A stretch of 64,000 nucleotides of DNA from Ruegeria pomeroyi DSS-3 (lineage in GTDB: Bacteria > Pseudomonadota > Alphaproteobacteria > Rhodobacterales > Rhodobacteraceae). Shown piece after piece: positions 7,179 through 14,563 of the stretch. Location: NCBI RefSeq assembly GCF_000011965.2, contig NC_006569.1, forward strand, positions 372,001 through 436,000, written 5' to 3'. A program made the position numbers and the translations under genes. Positions within the stretch are counted from its first letter, which is position 1, and the number at the start of each line of letters is the position of its first letter. Below the pieces are notes generated by a model. That model was not told where the DNA came from. It searched no databases and saw only the letters and a list, made by a program, of their open reading frames with translations.

Positions 7179-9470
7179 TCAATCCTCTAGATCCGGCATA
7201 TCCGGAGTCGACATAAATACCTCTTCCATCAACGAACTTGTTCCTGGCTTTCGATTTGACGGTAGCGCGCAGAACCCGGCGAAGCTGGACAGGAAATTAA
7301 CCTCGCTATAGTCAAGCCCTGTTCTGATTGTTGGGTAATTTGGAAAATCGGAAATTCCCGAGAGCGTCGAACTCACCGAAGGCGTAAGTGCGGCATTCCA
7401 GGACGACGCTGGGGTCAGATAGTGCCAGGAGATGGTGACCAACCGGCTTTTGAAGATGCCGAAAAGCGGGTTGGCTCGCAACTCCAACAGTTGCGACAGG
7501 ACAGCTGGATAGACACCGGGATTGTTGTTCTCGTCCAGAGTTGCCTGCCAAAGCCCCTTCAGGAACTCTGCGAACTTGCCGTCAGGGAAGATCTGGGCTC
7601 TGGCCAGACACCGCGATTGAATGGATCCCTTTGTCAGGTCCGTGCTGCTGTACCTCTCCCAGCCCTTGGATTTGCTGTAGGGCCGATACCCGAACAGCGC
7701 TGCGATATCTTCGGTCACTTGGATGTCGGTGCCGTTCTGTCCCGGTATTCCGGCGCCGCCGGTCTTGGTCATCGCGGTTGCAGTATTGATGAAGGCGAAC
7801 ACGACATTGATATCCGTGAATGCCAACAGATTGGCCACGCCGGTGTTTTCCATCAACCCGCCATCGACAAAGTTGGCCTCATAATCCATTGGATTTTTGC
7901 TCGTGCCGGAGCTCTCTACATGGGCTGGAGACCAGTACATGTAAGACGGCGTTTTCAGGAAGCTCGGTATGTCCTGAGCGGAGAGCTGAGCAAGAAGCGA
8001 CTCTCGATCCCCGGCATCATACATGTTCTTGAGCTCCAGATAGACGTCTTCGGGCAACATCTCGCGGTCCGCCTCAAGAACATCCGGCCCGTTCTCCATC
8101 ACCCCGTCCGCGATCTCGTTTAGCGACAGGCGGCTCATGAATTGCAGGACGCCTGCCGCGATGGCCGAAGACGAGGTGCCAAGACAATCTGCCAACGCCC
8201 AATTGCGCCTCTGCGAGATGACCAGATTGGCCTGATCCTGGGGCTGATTGCCGTTCAAATACCAGTACATCGAATTGAACCCCTGCGACGCGACTGCAGC
8301 GCCACCAACAGAGGATTTGATGCCGCGTGTGGTTGTTGCATCGGGCGCGCCCAGGCATCCGGTAAAGAACGGGGTCGACACGACAGGCGCACCAAATGTA
8401 GTGGCGGATTGGTTCTGAACCTCAAGCATCATGTTTGAGATCATCATCGGTCGCGCGATCTTGTAGGGATCGGCCATATCGGCCTGCTGAAACGGATCCG
8501 ACCGGATCACCGGTTGATTCACCAAAGCATTGTTTTTGATCACCGCATCGCTATAGGCGAACGTGTCGGATGGGTTGAAATCATGCCCGATCGTAACCAG
8601 ACCGTAAGGATGCAGGAAATAGCGCGCCATCAACATCTGCCAGATCATTGTGCCGTTGCTATAGAGCCTGTCGTCGTCTGATACCGCATGCGACATGTGC
8701 AGCATTGAAATAAACAAGGTCAAAGCTGACATTTTGTTTGTCTTGCCGCCGATCTGGCTCGGACCCATTGTGTTTATATTGCTGTTGGTCAGTTGCTCGG
8801 GTGGCAAATAGGAGCCCAGGAAATCATCATCGGAAAACTCTTTTGGCAGGAACATGTAGGGAATTCCCACCCAGCCCCCGCCAGACACCGTAGACATGGC
8901 AAGCACATCCTTGGTCCAGCCCATGCTGACGAGAGCCTGAAGCTGCCCGATCCCGGCTGACATCGCGCGTGATCCGCCACCGCTAAGCGCGATGCCAATC
9001 CCCGATTTGGTCGGCGCGGTCAGACCAGCGGCAATGTACATGTCCGATACACTTATTCCGCCCTGGCTAAGATATCCCGCGACCATTGGCACTTGCATAG
9101 CGGTGTATGTCGTTGTGTCTTCGACACCGATACTGCTTTTCTGGCCCACATCGACAGATGTCCCGTCCAATGTTATTGTGACGCCTCCATTGTTGTGGTT
9201 TATTTCCGCATTAAATAAACCATCGGTGCCAATAAGGTTATTGAAAGCGTCCTGATAATAAACCATCCATTGATCATTGCCCCCACTGGGAAGCTGGATG
9301 CCGTCATAAGAAAAACTTTCGCCCTGATTATTGTTCAATGAGTTTTGGGTTTCGAAATACTGTGGAGCCGCCCCTTTTCCCGGAAAGTGGCAAATCCAAA
9401 CCTTCTTGATCGCATTCCCCGTTTGATTCCAGACCGTACCGGACACCGTATGCGTACTGTTTGAACTCAT
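7179..9470 (-). CDS. Cytosolic phospholipase A2-like lipolytic enzyme with an N-terminal beta domain
   Basis: In this 763-residue protein, IALSGGGSRAM at residues 161-170 matches the oxyanion-hole/arginine segment of eukaryotic cPLA2 (GSGGGFRAM). Ser196 in STVSGGGW lies exactly 28 residues after Arg168, the spacing of Arg200-Ser228 in cPLA2-alpha. Asp536 in NFVDGGLMENTG matches the Asp of the Ser-Asp dyad. Residues 1-110 form a separate, probably beta-sandwich, domain in place of the C2 domain. No signal peptide is visible. Expected activity is hydrolysis of phospholipid acyl esters. A good GGAGG lies 8 bases before the ATG. Base composition is noticeably less GC-rich than the neighbours, suggesting horizontal acquisition. 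A patatin-family assignment is the main alternative. Confidence 0.8.
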   Translation of the reverse strand: MSSNSTHTVSGTVWNQTGNAIKKVWICHFPGKGAAPQYFETQNSLNNNQGESFSYDGIQLPSGGNDQWMVYYQDAFNNLIGTDGLFNAEINHNNGGVTITLDGTSVDVGQKSSIGVEDTTTYTAMQVPMVAGYLSQGGISVSDMYIAAGLTAPTKSGIGIALSGGGSRAMSAGIGQLQALVSMGWTKDVLAMSTVSGGGWVGIPYMFLPKEFSDDDFLGSYLPPEQLTNSNINTMGPSQIGGKTNKMSALTLFISMLHMSHAVSDDDRLYSNGTMIWQMLMARYFLHPYGLVTIGHDFNPSDTFAYSDAVIKNNALVNQPVIRSDPFQQADMADPYKIARPMMISNMMLEVQNQSATTFGAPVVSTPFFTGCLGAPDATTTRGIKSSVGGAAVASQGFNSMYWYLNGNQPQDQANLVISQRRNWALADCLGTSSSAIAAGVLQFMSRLSLNEIADGVMENGPDVLEADREMLPEDVYLELKNMYDAGDRESLLAQLSAQDIPSFLKTPSYMYWSPAHVESSGTSKNPMDYEANFVDGGLMENTGVANLLAFTDINVVFAFINTATAMTKTGGAGIPGQNGTDIQVTEDIAALFGYRPYSKSKGWERYSSTDLTKGSIQSRCLARAQIFPDGKFAEFLKGLWQATLDENNNPGVYPAVLSQLLELRANPLFGIFKSRLVTISWHYLTPASSWNAALTPSVSSTLSGISDFPNYPTIRTGLDYSEVNFLSSFAGFCALPSNRKPGTSSLMEEVFMSTPDMPDLED

Positions 9471-9721
9471 TGAAAATTCCTCCTCTCAGGTCAAGCCACC
9501 AGTTTCTGGGATATTGCGAGAGCGGAGACCTAACCAATGCACACTGCGCCAGGCGCACGACTTGCGAATTCGAATTTGCAAACAGCCAAGAGTATACCGC
9601 TTTCGTGCCAACATATGCGCAAACTCCGCCACAACCTACCACTCTGAATGAGCCATCGAAATCTGACAAACCTCGCGCTTATGCTAGGCAGAGCTGAAAA
9701 ATAGAATAGCCAAACATTCGA

Positions 9722-9734
9722 AATACATTGTATT
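9722..9734. promoter_or_regulatory. Palindrome AATACATTGTATT, likely LysR binding site
   Basis: This 13-base odd palindrome lies about 43 bases upstream of the LysR gene start at 9777, in the 306-base divergent region shared with the phospholipase operon. LysR-type regulators usually bind T-N11-A dyads of this kind near their own promoters. Nothing else was recognised in 9471-9776. Confidence 0.5.
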
Positions 9735-9776
9735 CAGGATATGAATAGTTGTTTTCCCGGCCGGAGGAACGCGCCC

Positions 9777-10751
9777 GTGGACTTGCGAAAACTGGATTTG
9801 AACCTGCTGGTAACGTTCGAGGCGATCTATACAGCCGGCAATATCTCACACGCAGCGAAGCGGCTGAATGTAAGCCAACCGACCATATCCAATGCGCTGG
9901 CCAGGTTGCGCGATACGGTAGGTGACCCCCTGTTCATACGCAGCGGGCGCGGTGTCGCGCCGACGCCACGTGCCACTGGCATGATCGGCCCGGTGCGCGA
10001 TGCCTTGCAGATGATCCAGAGCGGGTTTGGCGATGACGAAAGATTTGACCCGTCAACGACGCGCCGCAATTTCCGCATCGTGGTGCTGGACATGCTGGAA
10101 CCGATCCTAATGCCGCCGCTGGTACGCGCGGTGCAGGATTATCGGTCGGTCACACTTGAGATGCTGCCGGTGATGGATTTTCCCATCGCCGAGGGGTTGA
10201 ACGATGGCAGTCTTGATCTGGCGCTCACAACCTTTGATCCGCAGCATGGCGATATCGAGTGCGAGCAGGTGGGAGCGGCCAAGATCGTCATCGTGGCGCG
10301 CAAGGGGCATCCGCGGATCAAGGGCGAAATGACCCCGGCGCTGGTGTCTGAAATCGGACATGTGGCGTTGATCCCAAAAATTCGCGCGCTGTCACGGGTG
10401 GATGAGGTGCTGCGCTATGCCAAGATCGATCGTCACATCGTCTACATGGTGACCAGGTTCTGGTCATTCCCCCATATCCTTGCAAACTCCGATCTGATTG
10501 CCATGATGCCTGGAGATTTCGCAGCCCATGCGGCATTGTTCTATCCGCTGGATATCTTTCCCGTCCCATTCGAGTTCCCCGAGCAGCATATCTATATGAT
10601 CTGGAAAAAGCGTCACGGGCTTGATCCCGGGCATACATGGCTGCGCGAGAAAATTGTCGAAGCCTACCGCGAGAGCGAGGCACGGCCCCCAGGCGCACGC
10701 GCTTCGGTACCGGGCGCGCCTCGGCCAAGCGATTTTGGGCAAACGAATTGA
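9777..10751 (+). CDS. LysR-family transcriptional regulator (NodD-like)
   Basis: The N-terminal winged helix-turn-helix (LRKLDLNLLVTFEAIYTAGNISHAAKRLNVSQPTISNALARL; parts shown at residues 3-45) is followed by GDPLFIRSGRGVAPTPRA, as in the NodD/NahR branch of LysR proteins. The C-terminal half is the effector domain. I prefer the GTG at 9777, with GGAGG 9 bases upstream, giving 324 residues; an ATG at 9741 would add 12 residues. It diverges from the phospholipase-like operon and may control it. The last 20 residues are Pro/Ala-rich and probably disordered. Confidence 0.88.
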   Translation: MDLRKLDLNLLVTFEAIYTAGNISHAAKRLNVSQPTISNALARLRDTVGDPLFIRSGRGVAPTPRATGMIGPVRDALQMIQSGFGDDERFDPSTTRRNFRIVVLDMLEPILMPPLVRAVQDYRSVTLEMLPVMDFPIAEGLNDGSLDLALTTFDPQHGDIECEQVGAAKIVIVARKGHPRIKGEMTPALVSEIGHVALIPKIRALSRVDEVLRYAKIDRHIVYMVTRFWSFPHILANSDLIAMMPGDFAAHAALFYPLDIFPVPFEFPEQHIYMIWKKRHGLDPGHTWLREKIVEAYRESEARPPGARASVPGAPRPSDFGQTN

Positions 10752-11107
10752 TCCGCCAAGGTGCTTTGCTTGGATCGTGTATTGCCTGTCAGCTATCGCT
10801 GGCTGCCTTCGGCTGAAAATCTTCGGGCACTGCGTCGGTTCGGGGCCAGTGCGAGAGTTGTTAACATGATGCTGTTTCTATGTAAGTCCGATTTACCCAT
10901 CTCATAGGTGTGCTTGACTTGTGTCGGCGGCGGTCCGGGTGACGATATCTTCGCCCGCGGGGTTTGCTCATGCTGGCGCTCTGACCGCATGGGTTCACAT
11001 TGTGAATCCTGCACGGTCAGAGATCTCCAACACCGCCAATGAAAGCTGTTAACACGCAGCTGAGCTTGAACAACCGTGCCGGACCGAGGATTGGCGGAAA
11101 GCTCCAT
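10752..11107. other. Convergent intergenic region containing a 44-base inverted repeat
   Basis: No gene was recognised between the LysR gene and the 3' end of the AfsA-type operon. The only clear structure is a hairpin at 10979-11022 whose outer arms CTCTGACCG and CGGTCAGAG pair perfectly, with TTCACA/TGTGAA pairing inside. It has no T-tract, so it would be an unusual terminator; a protein-binding site or the remnant of a mobile-element end are alternatives. Confidence 0.5.
10979..11022. repeat. Long imperfect inverted repeat (9-bp outer arms plus inner palindrome)
   Basis: The outer arms at 10979-10987 and 11014-11022 are exact reverse complements, and an inner palindrome occurs around TTCACATTGTGAA. 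It sits between two converging transcription units, a position suiting bidirectional transcription stop. Confidence 0.6.
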
Positions 11108-11779
11108 TCACTCTGCCATGGCCGGCAATCGTCTCCAGGACCGGGCATCAGCGATCTCGGTTAGCTGAGGGTGTTCCCCCACCACAACTGCCGTTCCGAC
11201 CGATTGCAGCATCGGCAGATCGGAAATATCGTCGCCAACCGCCAGACACACGTCGGCGCGAACCTTCTGCTCAGAAAGGAAATTCCGGATCGCAACAGCC
11301 TTTCCAGCGCCGATTGTCTGTGGCGTTCCGATCCGGCCCGTATAGCACCCGTCCGCTCGCAGCTCCAAAGGCGCTGCCAAAATGTTCGTAACTGACAAAT
11401 GGTCTGCAATGGGTCGCAAAACTGCGTCGAAGGACCCGGAGACAAAAACCGGTTCCACCCCGTCTGCGCTCAGTTCCCGAAGAAGATGCACGGGCGCCGC
11501 GATGAAAAAGCGCTCTGGATGGGCAAGCCAGGCTGAGGCCCAGGCGGCACCAGCTCTTTCGATGTCTTCCGACCGAATGCCGGCAAAATAGCGGTAGTAG
11601 GCCCTGTTCAGATTTTCGCGCGATTCACCTGCCGCCCGCAGTTGCGAAAACTCCCTTTCGAACGCCTCCAGCGCCGCCGATTCCCTTCGCCATTCCAACG
11701 TCCAATAACGGAAGAAGTCGAACATGCTCTTGACCGTGATGAGCGTGTCATCAACATCAAAGAACGCAAAGCGTTTCAT
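11108..11779 (-). CDS. HAD-superfamily (subfamily IB, SerB-like) phosphatase
   Basis: This 223-residue phosphatase has all four HAD motifs: motif I FFDVDDT (Asp8 nucleophile, Asp10 acid/base), motif II FVSGS (Ser114), motif III Lys160 in GAGKAVA, and motif IV VGDDISDLPM (Asp183/Asp184). The helical cap between motifs I and II (residues 15-95) is of the IB type, as in phosphoserine phosphatase. It removes phosphate from a small metabolite in the cytoplasm. Its ATG overlaps the stop of the tautomerase gene. In the AfsA route to gamma-butyrolactones a phosphate must be lost after condensation with dihydroxyacetone phosphate, and this enzyme could do that; the link is inference. Confidence 0.85.
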   Translation of the reverse strand: MKRFAFFDVDDTLITVKSMFDFFRYWTLEWRRESAALEAFEREFSQLRAAGESRENLNRAYYRYFAGIRSEDIERAGAAWASAWLAHPERFFIAAPVHLLRELSADGVEPVFVSGSFDAVLRPIADHLSVTNILAAPLELRADGCYTGRIGTPQTIGAGKAVAIRNFLSEQKVRADVCLAVGDDISDLPMLQSVGTAVVVGEHPQLTEIADARSWRRLPAMAE

Positions 11780-12009
11780 CCGGAAACCTCGCCATAGGCC
11801 TTGCGGCGGCTCAGGTTCTGAAACTCCGGATGGGTTCCGACAACACCGGCGTCGGCCCAGCGGGCGGGGTCCACCTCGGTCAGGAACACGCTGATCTTGT
11901 CGAGCGGTACCCCGGTGACGCGATGCATCGCGGCGGTGACCTCATGCAAGAGCGCTTCGGCCTTTTGCTGATCGGCCATCTTGAAAGTCGAAATCTGGAT
12001 TACAGGCAT
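11776..12009 (-). CDS. 4-oxalocrotonate tautomerase-family protein
   Basis: This 77-residue protein begins MPVIQISTF with the proline after the initiator methionine that acts as general base in the tautomerase superfamily. The body (QKAEALLHEVTAAMHRVTGVPLDKISVFLTEV) matches the beta-alpha-beta fold. Such enzymes interconvert keto and enol forms or hydrate or dehalogenate related compounds. The stop overlaps the HAD phosphatase start (ATGA), which indicates translational coupling. In this operon it may isomerise a beta-keto or enol intermediate; the substrate cannot be read from sequence. Confidence 0.85.
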   Translation of the reverse strand: MPVIQISTFKMADQQKAEALLHEVTAAMHRVTGVPLDKISVFLTEVDPARWADAGVVGTHPEFQNLSRRKAYGEVSG

Positions 12010-12038
12010 ATCTTGTCCTTCGGATGCTGGTTGCGGGG

Positions 12039-12884
12039 TCAGGCCCGCGTCGTGAATTCGTGAAACATGGGTTGGGGAAACTTCAGCTGCGCATGGATGT
12101 CACCGCCCAGCCCGTAGCGGCCGATTGCGCCGCCGTGGCTCATCTGGCTGCTCATGCACAGGACAACCACATTGATGACCCGGTTGCCGCCTTCCTGAGA
12201 CGGGTCGGGGAAAGGGTTGGGGAGCACCGCCTCGAATGCCGCCCCGCCGGAACGATCCGTCACGAACACATTGGGCACCCCAAGCGGCCCGGGCCGCGTC
12301 GGGCCAGCCGGGTCCAGATCATGTTCGCGAAGGGTCATGATCGTGTACAACGTGCGCGGCAGAAGATCGCTGAACGTGAAGGAAAACCGCGCCTTGCGCG
12401 CCTCGTGTTCCAGTGTGACCGTGAGGGTCCCGGACGCGCGCACCCATTCAGCGAGCGTGACCGGCCGGTCAAGCTGTCGCCCGTGCTCGGGTTCGAAATC
12501 CGGGATCGGCGCCCTGTGCAAGGGATAGCTCGGCCGGTCCTCGGTGTTTGCATCCGGATACTGTTGCGGGGCAAAAACCATCGGGTAGTTGTTGCACGGC
12601 AACGGCAGCGGCAAAGTATGCAACACCTTGTCACCAAGGTGTTTTGGAAGCGGTTCATCAGGTTCAAACCGCTCGATGATCGTGTAGGGGGCCCGTTCGC
12701 CAAAGGCCGGAACCGGCGATTGTGCCGAGACGACGGCGCCGGTCCATCGGGTCGTGACACCGTCATCCGCGCGCGTGGTCACGGCACCGATAACGACGAA
12801 ATTGCCGTCTTCGTCCATGATCTCGCTGGGCGGGTAAAGCGGCCCCTGGGTGGTCACTGAAAGGGTGTAAGTCTGCTGAAACAT
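12039..12884 (-). CDS. Hypothetical 281-residue protein in the AfsA-type operon
   Basis: I do not recognise this family. It lacks a signal peptide and membrane helices and is rich in beta-prone and proline-containing segments. Notable stretches are the N-terminal MFQQTYTLSVTTQGPLYPP, a central FSFTFSDLLPRTLYTIMTL and the C-terminal HGGAIGRYGLGGDIHAQLKF. A GAGG motif lies upstream of the ATG. It sits between the AfsA-like gene and the tautomerase with short gaps on both sides, so it is part of the operon. It could be an enzyme of a new fold or a carrier/binding protein for the product. Confidence 0.8.
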   Translation of the reverse strand: MFQQTYTLSVTTQGPLYPPSEIMDEDGNFVVIGAVTTRADDGVTTRWTGAVVSAQSPVPAFGERAPYTIIERFEPDEPLPKHLGDKVLHTLPLPLPCNNYPMVFAPQQYPDANTEDRPSYPLHRAPIPDFEPEHGRQLDRPVTLAEWVRASGTLTVTLEHEARKARFSFTFSDLLPRTLYTIMTLREHDLDPAGPTRPGPLGVPNVFVTDRSGGAAFEAVLPNPFPDPSQEGGNRVINVVVLCMSSQMSHGGAIGRYGLGGDIHAQLKFPQPMFHEFTTRA

Positions 12885-12944
12885 GGGTGATATCCTCGGG
12901 CAACCCGGGAACGCCGGTCGCGGCGTTCCCGATGCGGCGTTCCC

Positions 12945-13730
12945 TTAGGCGGCGTGCGCATTTGCGCCGAGGGACACCTGAGTCAAAGCGCAATGAGCTG
13001 CGTCCCGCGCCAGCGCGGCCTCTTTTTCGGCAATCACCTGATGGGGGAAGACCGTGAAGGCGCAGCCGATGCGCGTGCGCAACTCGCCATTCTGGATGAA
13101 ATCCATTTCAACCTGATACTTGCGCCGCCGGTCGTTCACGTTGGCGGAAACGATCCGGTACTCGATATGGGCCGACAGCGGGAAGACGAAGCCGGTGAAC
13201 TCGGTCGTGATGGCGTTGATGACGAAATAGGTCTTTTCCTCCAGATCGGTCAGAAGGTATTTCTCGGTGACCGCGATGAAGGACTGGCGCGCCGCCTCGA
13301 TCAGCAACATGCCCTGAACATGCTGGCCGGTTTGATGGTCGCCCATCAGCTCGCAATTCTCGTCGATGCACAGATCGATGCGGTAACAGTCATGCGCGGT
13401 CTTGGTTGGGCTGCCGATTAGGGTGTTGCAGCTGCGCCGCTTGTGCGAAATGCAGGGGTCCGCCCGTTCAGGCAGGGTCCGCAAAAGGGACAGTTCCCAT
13501 TTGAGGCCGGCAGGGTCCAGTGCATTGATCTGCACAATCAGATCGGCAATGTCGCCTTCGGACAACCCCTGTCCCGGCAACAGCCGCACCGCCCCGGGCA
13601 CCAGATGTTTCGGAAGTTTCAGCATGGCGTGCAGCTGGCTTAGAGTTACCGCAGGTTTTTCCACTGTGAACTCAGCAAACTTGTCGGCAACGACGATCAA
13701 CGTGTCGAACTTCATGGAATTGTCGGTCAT
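12945..13730 (-). CDS. AfsA-type (A-factor biosynthesis) hotdog-domain protein
   Basis: This is a 261-residue protein. The segment at residues 130-150 contains Asp131-His132, GQH at 135-137, Gly140-Met141 and EAARQ at 145-149. That order (GQHxxGMxxxEAARQ) is the hallmark of the AfsA/ScbA family, which condenses a beta-ketoacyl thioester with dihydroxyacetone phosphate on the way to gamma-butyrolactone signals. The rest of residues 115-250 fits one hotdog fold. The N-terminal 110 residues are divergent from the second hotdog of streptomycete AfsA, and the protein is somewhat shorter than the roughly 300 residues usual there. Presence in a proteobacterium is unusual. The family call is good; the product made is unknown. 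Confidence 0.78.
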   Translation of the reverse strand: MTDNSMKFDTLIVVADKFAEFTVEKPAVTLSQLHAMLKLPKHLVPGAVRLLPGQGLSEGDIADLIVQINALDPAGLKWELSLLRTLPERADPCISHKRRSCNTLIGSPTKTAHDCYRIDLCIDENCELMGDHQTGQHVQGMLLIEAARQSFIAVTEKYLLTDLEEKTYFVINAITTEFTGFVFPLSAHIEYRIVSANVNDRRRKYQVEMDFIQNGELRTRIGCAFTVFPHQVIAEKEAALARDAAHCALTQVSLGANAHAA

Positions 13731-13775
13731 ATCTGAATCTCTCGATTTGGCTCTAAGAACTTTTGATTGCGGCCG

Positions 13776-14387
13776 TCAGGAGACGCGCCCGCTCATATCC
13801 GCGTAGATCCGGGTGTAGAGGCCACCGGTACCGCCGGTGATGTAGCGGTCGCCGGCCTGGCGAACGATGTCCTGATAGCGCTCGGAGGCGAACACCTCGC
13901 CATAGGTGTCGGGCGCTACCGAAAAGCCCGAAACAAACATCACGCCGGGCTGGCCGCTGACGACCGAGTGATAGGCCAGAAAATTCTCGACCTCGTCGGC
14001 GTTGCGCACGACGTCGAAAATGGTCGCATCACGCCAATCGCGATAGGCGGCGTATTGCTCGGGTTTGACCTCGACATGGCGCAGCTGAATATAGGGCGTG
14101 TCGGGCAGCGGCCCGTTGCACGATTTGGGCGCTTCGACAAAGCTGACGATCTCGCGGCGGATGTCGCCGCTCAGGAATTCGGCGAATTCGGCAGCGTCCT
14201 CGCTCAGACTGTGACGAAGACCGTCAAGCGCCGTTTCCGCCTCCAGCGGGACCAGGGTAACCACTTCGTCATCGTCAAGCGCAACCAGGGTCCGCCCCCG
14301 GGCAACCGGGGCAAGCTTGGCAGCCAGCGCTGGCGCGGCGGCAGGCTTGGCAGGGTAGCGTGAAATCAGAACCAGTTCTGCAGGCAT
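13776..14387 (-). CDS. Hypothetical protein with dimeric alpha/beta-barrel-like domains
   Basis: The ATG at 14387 (MPAELVLISRYPAKP) has AAGGAG 6 bases upstream and gives 203 residues. The C-terminal half (YIQLRHVEVKPEQYAAYRDW, then a HSVVSGQPGVMFVSGFS strand) has the length and strand-helix rhythm of NIPSNAP/EthD/Dabb-type ferredoxin-like domains. The N-terminal half may be a degenerate second copy. Such domains occur in monooxygenases, cyclases and stress proteins. It is the first gene of the operon leading to the AfsA-like enzyme. The fold assignment is by eye and tentative; no catalytic residues were identified. Confidence 0.75.
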   Translation of the reverse strand: MPAELVLISRYPAKPAAAPALAAKLAPVARGRTLVALDDDEVVTLVPLEAETALDGLRHSLSEDAAEFAEFLSGDIRREIVSFVEAPKSCNGPLPDTPYIQLRHVEVKPEQYAAYRDWRDATIFDVVRNADEVENFLAYHSVVSGQPGVMFVSGFSVAPDTYGEVFASERYQDIVRQAGDRYITGGTGGLYTRIYADMSGRVS

Positions 14388-14523
14388 GTCCATCTCCTTG
14401 AAACATCTCGCTGAAAGGCCCGCACCCAAGGATAGATTCTTGAGTTCGACGAACATCTCAGCGTTGCAAGGGAACAGATGGCATTTTCCTGTTTTGAAAT
14501 CTGTAGGTAAAATCGTAAACTAG

Positions 14524-14540
14524 TTTTCCAAAAATGGAAA
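14524..14540. promoter_or_regulatory. Dyad TTTTCC-N5-TGGAAA upstream of the AfsA-type operon
   Basis: The dyad TTTTCCAAAAATGGAAA lies 137-153 bases upstream of the first operon gene (start 14387) and 23 bases past the LysR stop. The same arms with the same 5-base spacer recur at 15461-15477 near the 5' end of that LysR gene. A shared LysR binding site is the simplest reading. Confidence 0.55.
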
Positions 14541-14563
14541 AAAAGGATATGCGCGGAAATCGG

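Noticed and set aside
6722-9470. CBASS or patatin-type anti-phage operon
   Set aside because: No nucleotide cyclase, sensor or other known defence gene is adjacent; the cPLA2-like motif spacing also differs from CapV-type patatins. A defence role remains speculative.
9471-9740. Possible small ORF (9461-9697) in the divergent region
   Set aside because: No ribosome site, atypical composition, and overlap with the promoter region of two divergent genes.
14524-14540. Intrinsic terminator of the LysR gene at 14564
   Set aside because: The AT-rich stem is weak and not followed by a proper terminator context; recurrence of the same dyad at 15461 supports a binding site instead.
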